Under the pieces are notes generated by a model. The model did no database searches, was not told the DNA's origin, and saw only the letters and a program-made list of their open reading frames with translations. A stretch of 64,000 bases of DNA, from contig NZ_LSIC01000121.1 in the NCBI RefSeq assembly GCF_001556045.1, forward strand, positions 186,001 to 250,000, given 5' to 3'. Source of the DNA: Bradyrhizobium sp. CCH5-F6 (GTDB lineage Bacteria; Pseudomonadota; Alphaproteobacteria; Rhizobiales; Xanthobacteraceae). Shown piece after piece: positions 1 through 9,452 of the stretch. Position numbers and translations under genes: made by a program. Numbering within the stretch: the stretch's first letter is position 1; every line of letters starts with the position of its first letter.

Positions 1-28
1 ACGTTAGGGGTCTGGCCGGGAAAGCTTG

Positions 29-1747
29 ATGACGACATTCCAGGAAGCGCGCGCGTTATTACTAGAGCACCGCACGGACTACGAGGCAGCGGTCAAAGGA
101 TTCCGCTGGCCTGATCCTGTGCCCTTCAACTGGGCGCTCGACTGGTTCGACGCCGAGCTGGCCGCGAGTGCGGAAGCCAAGGACCGGCCTGCGCTCTGGA
201 TCGTCGATGCCGCGCAGGACCGGCAGACCAAGCTTACCTTCTCGGCCCTTTCGAAGCGCTCGAACCAGGTCGCCAACTTCCTTCGCGCGCAGGGCTTGAA
301 GCGTGGCGATCATCTCCTGCTGCTGCTCGGCAACGTCGTTCCGCTGTGGGAGACCATGCTGGCGGCGATGAAGCTCGGCGTCGTCGTCATTCCCGCGACC
401 ACGCTGCTCACCGCTGACGAACTTCGGGACCGGCTCGATCGCGGCAAGGCGAAAGCGGTGGTGGCCGCCGAGGATCAGGTCGCTAAATTCGCGAGCCTTG
501 GCACCGAGAATGTCGTGCGCATCGTGGTCGGCGCGGCTTCCAACGGCTGGCTTGCCTATGACGAGGCGGCCAAAATGCCGGAGGGCTTCACGCCGGATGG
601 CCTGACCAACGCCGACGATCCGATGCTGCTTTATTTCACCTCGGGCACGACGGCGAAGCCTAAACTCGTCCGCCACAGCCAGCGCAGCTATCCGGTCGGC
701 CATCTCTCGACCATGTACTGGATCGGGCTGAAGCCCGGTGACATCCATCTCAACATCTCTTCACCCGGTTGGGCCAAGCACGCCTGGAGCTGTTTTTTCG
801 CGCCGTGGAACGCGGGCGCGACCGTGTTCGTGGTCAACCAGCCGCGCTTCGATGCCAAGGCGCTGCTCGCCACCATCGGCCGCTGCGGCGTCACCACGTT
901 GTGCGCGCCGCCGACGGTATGGCGGCTGTTCATCCAGGAGAACCTTGCATCGTTCAAGGTGGCCTTGCGCGAGGTCTGCGGCGCCGGCGAACCACTGAAC
1001 CCCGAAGTGATCGACCAGGTGCGGGCGGCCTGGGGCCTCACCATCCGTGACGGATACGGCCAGACGGAGACCACCGCGCTCGCCGGCAACTCGCCGGGCC
1101 AGAAGATCAAGGTCGGCTCGATGGGCCGGCCGCTGCCGGGCTATCGCGTCCAGATCAGCGACGCCGACGGGAACCCGGCGAAGGAAGGCGAGGTGACGCT
1201 GGTGCTCGGGACTGAGCGCCCGGCGGGCCTGATGCAGGGTTATCAAAGCGACGATGGCAAACTGTCCGGCGCGGAAGGCGAGCTCTACCGCAGCGGCGAC
1301 GTCGTCTTCGAAGACGACGAGGGCTATCTCACCTTCGTCGGCCGCTCCGACGACGTGTTCAAATCGTCGGATTACCGCATAAGCCCGTTCGAACTGGAGA
1401 GCGTGCTGCTCGAACATGAGCTGGTTGCGGAGGCCGCCGTGGTGCCGAGCCCGGACCCGATCCGGCTCGCCATTCCCAAGGCCTTCGTGCTGCTGACGTC
1501 GGGTGCGGAGCGTTCACCCGAGACCGCGCTCTCCATCTTCAAGCATCTGCACGCGCGCCTCGCGCCATTCAAGCGCATCCGCCGTCTCGAAATCGTCACC
1601 GAGCTGCCAAAGACGATCTCTGGAAAAATTCGTCGCGTCCAGCTACGACGGCTGGAACGCGACGGCGATCGCGACGATCCGCTGCGCGGCCGGGAATTCC
1701 GTGAGGAGGAGTTTCCGGAGTTGCCGAAAGCCAGGGGGGAAAGTTAA
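29..1747 (+). CDS. AMP-forming acyl-CoA synthetase
   Basis: Activates a carboxylic acid with ATP to an acyl-adenylate and then an acyl-CoA, in the cytoplasm. The 572-residue protein has the ANL-superfamily order: the phosphate-binding motif YFTSGTTAKPK near residues 203-213, the A5-type motif DGYGQTETTA near 345, YRSGDVV near 430, the hinge around GRSDDVFKSSDYRISP, and the C-terminal catalytic lysine in PKTISGKIRR near 540. Length and the N-terminal layout resemble the benzoate-CoA ligase/medium-chain (ACSM) branch; the true substrate cannot be read from sequence. A TTG lies directly before the ATG; I chose the ATG at 29, behind a GGGAAAG ribosome-binding site. The next genes (MaoC hydratase, SDR) point to use of acyl-CoAs. 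Confidence 0.93.
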   Translation: MTTFQEARALLLEHRTDYEAAVKGFRWPDPVPFNWALDWFDAELAASAEAKDRPALWIVDAAQDRQTKLTFSALSKRSNQVANFLRAQGLKRGDHLLLLLGNVVPLWETMLAAMKLGVVVIPATTLLTADELRDRLDRGKAKAVVAAEDQVAKFASLGTENVVRIVVGAASNGWLAYDEAAKMPEGFTPDGLTNADDPMLLYFTSGTTAKPKLVRHSQRSYPVGHLSTMYWIGLKPGDIHLNISSPGWAKHAWSCFFAPWNAGATVFVVNQPRFDAKALLATIGRCGVTTLCAPPTVWRLFIQENLASFKVALREVCGAGEPLNPEVIDQVRAAWGLTIRDGYGQTETTALAGNSPGQKIKVGSMGRPLPGYRVQISDADGNPAKEGEVTLVLGTERPAGLMQGYQSDDGKLSGAEGELYRSGDVVFEDDEGYLTFVGRSDDVFKSSDYRISPFELESVLLEHELVAEAAVVPSPDPIRLAIPKAFVLLTSGAERSPETALSIFKHLHARLAPFKRIRRLEIVTELPKTISGKIRRVQLRRLERDGDRDDPLRGREFREEEFPELPKARGES

Positions 1748-1757
1748 GAAAGATCTC

Positions 1758-1860
1758 GTCATTCCGGGGCGCGCGAAGCGCGAGCCCGGAATCCATTTCG
1801 CAACACGCTCGGCGGCGCGATGGATTCCGGGCTCGATGTTCCGCATCGCCCCGGAATGAC
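1758..1860. repeat. Intergenic palindromic repeat, family A copy 1
   Basis: Imperfect palindrome of about 103 bp whose ends are GTCATTCCGGGGC and GCCCCGGAATGAC; the inner arms contain CGAGCCCGGAATCCAT and ATGGATTCCGGGCTCG. A second copy with the same arms and a diverged centre lies at 24408-24508. It sits between the synthetase stop and the MaoC start, so it may act as an mRNA hairpin between them. Confidence 0.85.
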
Positions 1861-1877
1861 GGCACCAGGAGCTATCA

Positions 1878-2357
1878 ATGAACGAAGTCTGGAAGAAGCC
1901 GCCGATTACGCTTCAGGCCTATCAGGCTATGGTCGGCAAGGAGATCGGCGTGTCCTCATGGCACCTGATCGACCAACCCCGCATCGACACCTATGCCGAC
2001 GTGATCGAGGACCACCAATTCATTCACGTCGATCCTGAAAGGGCGAAGAAAGAGACCGCGTTCGGCACGACGATTGCGCACGGCTTCCTGACGATGTCGC
2101 TGATGTCGATCATGTCCTATGAGGTGATGCCCGTGATCGCGGGCACCACGATGGGTGTGAACTACGGCTTCGACAAGCTGCGTTTCATCTCGCCGGTGCG
2201 CTCTGGCAAGCGCGTCCGCGGCCGCTTCGTGCTGGCCGAAGCCAAGCTCCGCAAGCCCAACGAGTTGCAGTCCCGCACCAACGTCACGGTCGAGATCGAA
2301 GGCGAGGACAAGCCCGCGCTGGTCGCGGAGTGGCTGGGGTTGATCTATTTTGCCTGA
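1878..2357 (+). CDS. MaoC-family (R)-enoyl-CoA hydratase
   Basis: Hotdog-fold protein of 159 residues, close to the usual single-domain MaoC length. The hydratase motif is visible as YADVIEDHQFIHVD, supplying the catalytic Asp/His pair, followed by the conserved FGTTIAHGFLTMSL segment. Family members hydrate trans-2-enoyl-CoA to (R)-3-hydroxyacyl-CoA. It lies between an acyl-CoA synthetase and an SDR similar to the dehydrogenase domain of multifunctional beta-oxidation enzymes, which fits an activation, hydration and dehydrogenation sequence (inference). The ATG at 1878 follows CAGGAG. Confidence 0.9.
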   Translation: MNEVWKKPPITLQAYQAMVGKEIGVSSWHLIDQPRIDTYADVIEDHQFIHVDPERAKKETAFGTTIAHGFLTMSLMSIMSYEVMPVIAGTTMGVNYGFDKLRFISPVRSGKRVRGRFVLAEAKLRKPNELQSRTNVTVEIEGEDKPALVAEWLGLIYFA

Positions 2358-2436
2358 GGCCAACCGTCGTTGCCGGGCTTGACCCGGCAACCCATCGCTG
2401 GTCAAAAGTCGTCCAAGTCTCGCGCGGAGCGCTCTC

Positions 2437-2633
2437 GCCCTCTCCCCTTGTGGGAGAGGGTGGCTTCGCGGAACGCGAAGCCGGGTGAGGGGTATCCATC
2501 CACGAACTCGGCTGCCGCGAGATACCCCTCATCCGGCGCCGTAGCCGACGCTACGCGTCGGCGTCCATTTTGGGTACGGCGGCCGTAGGCCGCCTATGCC
2601 ACCTTCTCCCGCAAGGGGAGAAGGAAGAAGAAG
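2437..2633. repeat. Intergenic inverted repeat, family E variant
   Basis: The segment between the MaoC and SDR genes starts with CCCTCTCCCCTTGTGGGAG and ends with TTCTCCCGCAAGGGGAGAAGG, with nested arms (GGGTGAGGGGTATC / GATACCCCTCATCC). It is related to the element at 9287-9445, which shares the 'CTCCCCGCAAG / CTTGCGGGGAG' core type. No gene is apparent in it. Confidence 0.7.
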
Positions 2634-2646
2634 CAGGATCGCACTC

Positions 2647-3564
2647 ATGGCAATCAGGTTCGACGGACGCGTCGCCATCGTCACCGGCGCGGGCAATGGT
2701 CTGGGACGTGCGCATGCGCTGGGATTGGCCAGCCGCGGCGCCAAGGTCGTGGTCAACGATTTCGGCGGCGCGCGCGACGGCACCGGCGGCTCGCTGTCGC
2801 CGGCCGAAGCCGTGGTCGAGGAGATTCGAAAGGCCGGCGGCACCGCGATGGCCGACGGCGCCGACGTCTCGAATTTCGAGCAGGTCACCGCCATGGTCGA
2901 GCGCGCCACCAAGGAATGGGGTAGCGTCGACCTGATGTGCGCCAATGCCGGCATCCTGCGCGACAAGTCGTTCGGCAAGATGGAAGCCGCCGATTTCCAG
3001 AAGGTGCTCGACGTGCATCTCGTCGGCACCTTCTATTGCTGCAAGGCGGCCTGGGCCGGCATGCGCGACCGCAATTACGGCCGCATCGTTCTGACCACCT
3101 CGTCCTCCGGTCTCTACGGCAATTTCGGTCAGGCCAATTACGGTGCGGCGAAGTCGGGCATGGTCGGCCTGATGAACGTGCTCGCCGAAGAAGGCCGCAA
3201 GAACAACATCCGCGTCAACATCATCTCGCCGACCGCGGCGACCCGCATGACGGAAGAGCTGCTGCCGCCGCAGGCATTGCAGCTGATGAAGCCGAACGCG
3301 ATCACTCCGGCGGTCGAGTACATGCTGAGCGAGGACGCGCCCACACGCACCATCATGGGCGCCGGGGCCGGCTCCTTCGCGGTGATCAAGATTCTGGAGA
3401 GCGAAGGCATCAACCTGCCGGAGTCCGAGTGGACGCCGGACGCGGTCGCCGCGCATTTCGCCGAGATCAGCGACATGTCGAAGGCGAAGGCGCTAACGGG
3501 TGCGTTCGAGCAGACGCAGAAATACGTGGCGCAAGCCGCGGCACGGGCGGGGATCAAGCTCTGA
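2647..3564 (+). CDS. SDR-family 3-hydroxyacyl-CoA dehydrogenase-like
   Basis: NAD(P)-dependent short-chain dehydrogenase of 305 residues. The N-terminus begins MAIRFDGRVAIVTGAGNG, giving the dinucleotide-binding TGxxxGxG near residue 13, followed by NDFGGARDGTGG, an insert typical of the dehydrogenase domain of peroxisomal-type multifunctional beta-oxidation enzymes. CANAG (the NNAG equivalent) and the catalytic Tyr-x-x-x-Lys in YGAAKSG are present. I chose the ATG at 2647 because the fold begins there; the open frame upstream is repeat-derived. The stop overlaps the start of the following flavoprotein gene, suggesting translational coupling. Confidence 0.88.
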   Translation: MAIRFDGRVAIVTGAGNGLGRAHALGLASRGAKVVVNDFGGARDGTGGSLSPAEAVVEEIRKAGGTAMADGADVSNFEQVTAMVERATKEWGSVDLMCANAGILRDKSFGKMEAADFQKVLDVHLVGTFYCCKAAWAGMRDRNYGRIVLTTSSSGLYGNFGQANYGAAKSGMVGLMNVLAEEGRKNNIRVNIISPTAATRMTEELLPPQALQLMKPNAITPAVEYMLSEDAPTRTIMGAGAGSFAVIKILESEGINLPESEWTPDAVAAHFAEISDMSKAKALTGAFEQTQKYVAQAAARAGIKL

Positions 3565-4781
3565 CGGCCGTCGCCGTCATCGGCGCCGGCCCCGCCGGGC
3601 TGATGGCGGCGGAGGTGCTGGCGCAGAGTGGCGCCCGCGTCACCGTCTACGACGCGATGCCGTCCGCGGGCCGCAAGTTCCTGATGGCCGGCCGCGGCGG
3701 GCTCAATCTCACCCACAGCGAACCGCTGCCGCAATTCATGACGCGCTACCGCGAGGCCGCGCCCAATCTGAAAGCCGCCATCGACGCGTTTCCGCCGGAC
3801 GCGTTGCGCGCCTGGAGCGAGGCGCTGGGCGAGCCGACCTTCGTCGGCACCAGCGGGCGCGTGTTTCCAAAGGCATTCAAGGCTTCGCCCTTGCTGCGCG
3901 CGTGGCTGCGGCGGCTTGATGCCAGCGGCGTGCGCTTCGCGTTTCGTCATCGCTGGATTGGCTCGGGCGAGCACGGCCGATTGCTGTTTCGCACCAGCGG
4001 CGGCCAACGTTCCACCGAGGCCAGGGCAGTGGTGCTCGCCCTCGGCGGCGCAAGCTGGCCGCGGCTCGGATCCGACGGCGGCTGGGTCGATATGCTCGCG
4101 GCAAAGGGCATTGCCATCTCGAGGCTGAGGCCCGCCAATTCCGGCTTCACGGTTGCATGGTCCGACGTCTTCCGGGAGCGCTTTGAGGGCCAGCCGCTCA
4201 AGGGCGTGGCGCTGACGATCGGAGCACACACGGTGCGCGGTGAGGCGATGATCACCCGCTGCGGTATCGAAGGTGGCGCGATCTATGCGCTGTCGGCGGA
4301 ATTGCGTGAGGCGGTGCTGGATCTCGGGATGGCGACGCTGATGATCGCGCTGCGGCCCGAACTCGACACTACTGCGCTCGCCACGCGGCTATCGGGGACG
4401 CGCGGCAAGCAGTCGCTCGCCAACTTCCTGCGCAAGGCGGCGCAATTGTCGCCCGTCGGCATCGGCCTGATGCAGGAGGCCGCCATCGCATCGGGCCGGC
4501 CGCTGGCGTCGTTCTCGCCGGCCGAGCTCGCACGCCTGATCAACGCCATTCCGGTTCAGCTAACCGGCGTCGCTGCGATCGAGCGGGCGATCTCGACCGC
4601 GGGCGGGATAGCTTTCGACGAGCTGGACGACCGCTTCATGCTGCGCAAGCTGCCGGGCGTGTTCGCCGCCGGGGAGATGCTGGACTGGGAAGCCCCGACC
4701 GGCGGCTACCTGCTGCAGGCCTCGTTCGCCACGGGCGCTGCTGCGGGCAGGGGGGTGCTGGCGTGGCTCGCCAGGTCGTAG
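3561..4781 (+). CDS. BaiN/HI0933-like FAD-dependent oxidoreductase
   Basis: Flavoprotein of about 406 residues with an N-terminal Rossmann motif VIGAGPAGLMAAEVLAQSG, then GRKFLMAGRGGLNLTHSE, and a C-terminal GxFAAGEMLDWEAPTGGYLLQ segment that completes the FAD site. This matches the HI0933/BaiN family of putative NAD(P)/FAD oxidoreductases, whose substrates are mostly unknown. The start is uncertain. The fold must begin at about residue 3, yet the only in-frame codon at the right place is a CTG at 3561, overlapping the preceding TGA (3562-3564). A non-ATG start coupled to termination of the SDR is the simplest reading. Confidence 0.8.
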   Translation: MTAVAVIGAGPAGLMAAEVLAQSGARVTVYDAMPSAGRKFLMAGRGGLNLTHSEPLPQFMTRYREAAPNLKAAIDAFPPDALRAWSEALGEPTFVGTSGRVFPKAFKASPLLRAWLRRLDASGVRFAFRHRWIGSGEHGRLLFRTSGGQRSTEARAVVLALGGASWPRLGSDGGWVDMLAAKGIAISRLRPANSGFTVAWSDVFRERFEGQPLKGVALTIGAHTVRGEAMITRCGIEGGAIYALSAELREAVLDLGMATLMIALRPELDTTALATRLSGTRGKQSLANFLRKAAQLSPVGIGLMQEAAIASGRPLASFSPAELARLINAIPVQLTGVAAIERAISTAGGIAFDELDDRFMLRKLPGVFAAGEMLDWEAPTGGYLLQASFATGAAAGRGVLAWLARS

Positions 4782-4864
4782 GGTGGGTTAGCGAAGCGTA
4801 ACCCAACACGTCTGTATCTGCATCGAGAGAAGTGGTGGGTTACGCCTTCGGCTAACCCACCCTG
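4778..4864. repeat. Intergenic palindrome, family C (contains a stop codon)
   Basis: Ends GTAGGGTGGGTTAGCGAAGCG and the inverse CGCCTTCGGCTAACCCACC flank a short spacer. The TAG stop of the flavoprotein gene (4779-4781) is part of the left arm, so the element abuts the coding region exactly and may serve as a 3' mRNA hairpin for two convergent genes. Confidence 0.75.
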
Positions 4865-4876
4865 CCAGAGCGATGC

Positions 4877-5956
4877 CTACCGCAACTTCCCCCGCGCCGC
4901 CACCGGCAGCGTGCCGATGATCTCCTCGCCGCGCACCATCACCACTTCGTCCATCATGTTGACGACGACGCAGACATGGTTCGGCACGATGCGGACGACG
5001 TCGCCGACATTGGGCCGGGTGTTGCTGCGTGAGAGGTCGAGGAAGCCGTGCTCCTCGGCGAATTTCGCGATCTTGGCTTCGGGGTGCTCGAGGATCAGGC
5101 CGTGGCCATCGAGGCCGCCGGTATCTGACGTCAGCGTCTTCGAGCCGGCGTCGAGGATACCGCGCTCGGGCGCGGCTCGGCTCACCACAGTCGAATAGAT
5201 GTGCAGCGCGCAATCGTCCCAGCTGGCAACGCCGGCGGCGACCTGCATGCGGTCGTTGTAGATATAGGTGCCGAATCGATGCTCGGTGCCTCCCTTGAGC
5301 TTGCCGAGATTCTTCAGGTTCGGCGTGCCGCCGGTCGAGACGATCTTCGCATCCAGACCGTGCGCGCGTACGCCGGCCAGTGCCTCGTCGTAAAATTTCT
5401 GCGCGTCGGCCCAGCCGGTTTCGGTCGGGTACATCATGAATCCTGCGAACTCGAGTCCCTTCGAGGCCGCGATCTCACGCGCCAGCGCAACCGCCTCGGC
5501 CGGCGTCTCGACGCCGGCTCGCTTGCGGCCCGTGTCGCATTCCACCACGACCGAGAGCGGGCGCCCCGATGCGGCCGCGGCCTTGGGCAGCCCCGCAACG
5601 ACGGTCGAATTGTCGGCGGCGACCGTCATGTTGGCTTTCGCCTGCAGCGCCCCGAGCCGCGCCATCTTCTCCTCGCCGAGCAGATTGTAGCTGATCAGGA
5701 TGTCGTCGATGCCGGCGTTGGCCATGATCTCGGCTTCGCCGAGCTTCTGGCAGGTGATGCCCTTGGCGCCGGCCGCGACCTGCATCTTGGCGATGGTCGG
5801 GTTCTTGTGCGTCTTGATGTGGGGACGGTTGGCGACCCCGGCGTCGTCGCAAGCCTTCTGGATCCGCGCGATGTTGCGCTCGACTCTATCCATGTCGATG
5901 ACGGCGCAGGGCGTGCCGTATTCACGGGCGATTTTTGCGGCGAGGGGCGTGGTCAT
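4877..5956 (-). CDS. D-threonine aldolase/DSD1-like PLP enzyme
   Basis: PLP enzyme of 359 residues with an alanine-racemase-like TIM barrel at the N-terminus and the beta domain typical of D-threonine aldolases and D-serine dehydratases (DSD1). The Schiff-base lysine is expected in RPHIKTHKNP (near residue 46-50). The C-terminal GDVVRIVPNHVCVVVNMMDEV carries the His/Cys metal-ligand pattern of the family. It would cleave D-3-hydroxyamino acids or dehydrate D-serine; the two activities cannot be separated here. It is convergent with the flavoprotein gene. Confidence 0.85.
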   Translation of the reverse strand: MTTPLAAKIAREYGTPCAVIDMDRVERNIARIQKACDDAGVANRPHIKTHKNPTIAKMQVAAGAKGITCQKLGEAEIMANAGIDDILISYNLLGEEKMARLGALQAKANMTVAADNSTVVAGLPKAAAASGRPLSVVVECDTGRKRAGVETPAEAVALAREIAASKGLEFAGFMMYPTETGWADAQKFYDEALAGVRAHGLDAKIVSTGGTPNLKNLGKLKGGTEHRFGTYIYNDRMQVAAGVASWDDCALHIYSTVVSRAAPERGILDAGSKTLTSDTGGLDGHGLILEHPEAKIAKFAEEHGFLDLSRSNTRPNVGDVVRIVPNHVCVVVNMMDEVVMVRGEEIIGTLPVAARGKLR

Positions 5957-5978
5957 GAGATGTCTCTATGTTCGGTCC

Positions 5979-6065
5979 TGTAGGATGGGTAGAGCGCAGC
6001 GAAACCCATCATTTGCGGCAACCCGGCAGGTGTCGATGGGTTTCGCTGCGCTCTACCCATCCTAC
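5979..6065. repeat. Intergenic palindrome, family D copy 1
   Basis: Long near-perfect inverted repeat: GTAGGATGGGTAGAGCGCAG at the left and CTGCGCTCTACCCATCCTAC at the right, with inner arms GCGAAACCCATC / GATGGGTTTCGC. A half copy is at 28635-28664. It fills almost all the space between the ABC-F stop and the aldolase start. Confidence 0.85.
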
Positions 6066-6068
6066 GGT

Positions 6069-7883
<1,815 letters not shown>

Positions 7884-7885
7884 GA

Positions 7886-8377
7886 TCAGCCCTGACTTGT
7901 TGCGGCCTGATCGGCGCGGCGGCGCTGGATCCGGCGCAGCGTCTGGTCGAGCGCCGAGAGGAAGGCGGAGCGGTCGCGCGGCGCGAACGATCGCGGCCCG
8001 CCGGTGACCTCGCCGGCCGAGCGCAGATCCGTCATGAGGTTGCGCACCGCCAGCGTCATCCCGATCGACTCTTCCGTGAACGGCTTTCCGTTCGGCGCGA
8101 TCACATCGGCGCCCGCCTTCACGCAGCGGCTCGCCAGCGGAATGTCCGATGTCACGACGACGTCGCCGGGCCTGGCGCGCTCCGCGATCCAATCGTCCGC
8201 TGCGTCCATGCCGGCACCCGCGGCGATCCGCTCGATCAACGGGTCCTGCGGCACGCGAATGAAATTGCCGGCGACGACGCTCACGGGTACGCCGTGCCGG
8301 AGCGCGACACGGTAGATCTCGTCCTTCACCGGACAGGCGTCGGCGTCGACATAGATGCGGGTGGGGATGTCAGTCAT
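7886..8377 (-). CDS. YaiI/YqxD family (DUF188) protein
   Basis: Protein of 163 residues starting with the family signature [18 protein letters not shown], followed by [27 protein letters not shown] and [12 protein letters not shown], all diagnostic of the UPF0178/YaiI family, a PIN-like fold with conserved acidic residues. No biochemical function is established, although the fold suggests a nuclease. It is the first gene of a two-gene unit with the ABC-F ATPase. Confidence 0.9.
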   Translation of the reverse strand: MTDIPTRIYVDADACPVKDEIYRVALRHGVPVSVVAGNFIRVPQDPLIERIAAGAGMDAADDWIAERARPGDVVVTSDIPLASRCVKAGADVIAPNGKPFTEESIGMTLAVRNLMTDLRSAGEVTGGPRSFAPRDRSAFLSALDQTLRRIQRRRADQAATSQG

Positions 8378-8481
8378 TCGCCGCGTGGTACCCCATTCGG
8401 GCCCTAAAGGCGAGGGGATTGACCCTGGTTCCTCAGGCCCTACGATCGCTCCTGAACAACAAGAAAACAGGGAAGAGGCCC

Positions 8482-9282
8482 ATGCCGAACCGGCTCGAAA
8501 CCTACCGTGTCCAAGCCTACAACACCGCCAAACAATCCGAAAACAAGATGCATGACGACAATGTGGCGCGCCGCTTCGGCTTCTCCGGCGGGCTGGTCCC
8601 GGGCGTCGACGTTTTTGCCTATATGATGCACTTGCCAGTGGCGCGCTGGGGCCGCGATTTCCTCAGCCGGGGACTGATCGAGGCCCGTTTCATCAAGCCG
8701 GTCTATGACGGCGAGGCGGCCGATGTCGATGCCACCGAGCACAACGGCTTGCTCACGATCGAGGTGTTCAGCCGCACCGAGCTTTGCGCGACCGGCACGG
8801 CGTCGCTGCCGGAGCAGGCGCCCGCCGTGTCATTGAGTGACTATGTCGCGGTCCCCGCGGTGGCCGAGCGCAAGCCGGTCAGCCCTGCGACGTTCGAAAC
8901 AGGCAAATGGCTGGGAACGACGCCCCGACGATGGGCCGGGCAGGACGCAACGGATTATCTCGCCGACATCAGGGAGACCGACCCGATCTTCACGCGCGAA
9001 GACCTCGGCCATCCCGGCCTGATCCAGCGCGTGATGAACCGCGTGCTGGTCGACAACACGATCCTGGGCCCGTGGATCCACGTCGGCAGCCGCATGCAGC
9101 TGTTGTCGGCCGCACGCGTCGGCGACGAGATCACCGCGCGGGCGAAGGTCACCGCGAATTACGAGAAGAAGGGCCATCGCTTCGTCGAACTCGACGCGCT
9201 GGTCGTCGCCAACGGCACGACGCCGATCGCGCACTGCCAGCACACCGCGATCTATCAGCCGCGCGAGCAGGCGGCGGCGTAG
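8482..9282 (+). CDS. MaoC-like/hotdog-fold protein
   Basis: Protein of 266 residues with two hotdog-like halves. The first half carries [25 protein letters not shown], resembling the MaoC segment that precedes the catalytic helix. The second half ends in a [21 protein letters not shown] strand pair and a typical hotdog C-terminus. The canonical Asp/His hydratase pair is not clear, so I do not assign an activity. The ATG at 8482 follows GGGAAGAGG; the open frame extends 21 codons upstream without a better start. Confidence 0.72.
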   Translation: MPNRLETYRVQAYNTAKQSENKMHDDNVARRFGFSGGLVPGVDVFAYMMHLPVARWGRDFLSRGLIEARFIKPVYDGEAADVDATEHNGLLTIEVFSRTELCATGTASLPEQAPAVSLSDYVAVPAVAERKPVSPATFETGKWLGTTPRRWAGQDATDYLADIRETDPIFTREDLGHPGLIQRVMNRVLVDNTILGPWIHVGSRMQLLSAARVGDEITARAKVTANYEKKGHRFVELDALVVANGTTPIAHCQHTAIYQPREQAAA

Positions 9283-9286
9283 TCTC

Positions 9287-9445
9287 TTCACCTCGCCCCG
9301 CTTGCGGGGAGAGGTCGGCGCGAAGCGCCGGGTGAGGGGGAGCTTCCGCAAATACGGTGAAAGCTGGACTCGCGGAGAGTCCCCCTCACCCGAAGCCTCG
9401 CTGCGCTCCGGATTCGACCTCTCCCCGCAAGCGGGGCGAGGTGAA
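9287..9445. repeat. Intergenic inverted repeat, family E
   Basis: About 31 bp at the left end (TTCACCTCGCCCCGCTTGCG and onward through GGGAGAGGTCG) is repeated perfectly in inverse at the right end. Inner arms GGGTGAGGGGGA and TCCCCCTCACCC are also complementary. It separates two convergent genes and could be transcribed into a long hairpin from either side. Confidence 0.85.
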
Positions 9446-9452
9446 CAACAAC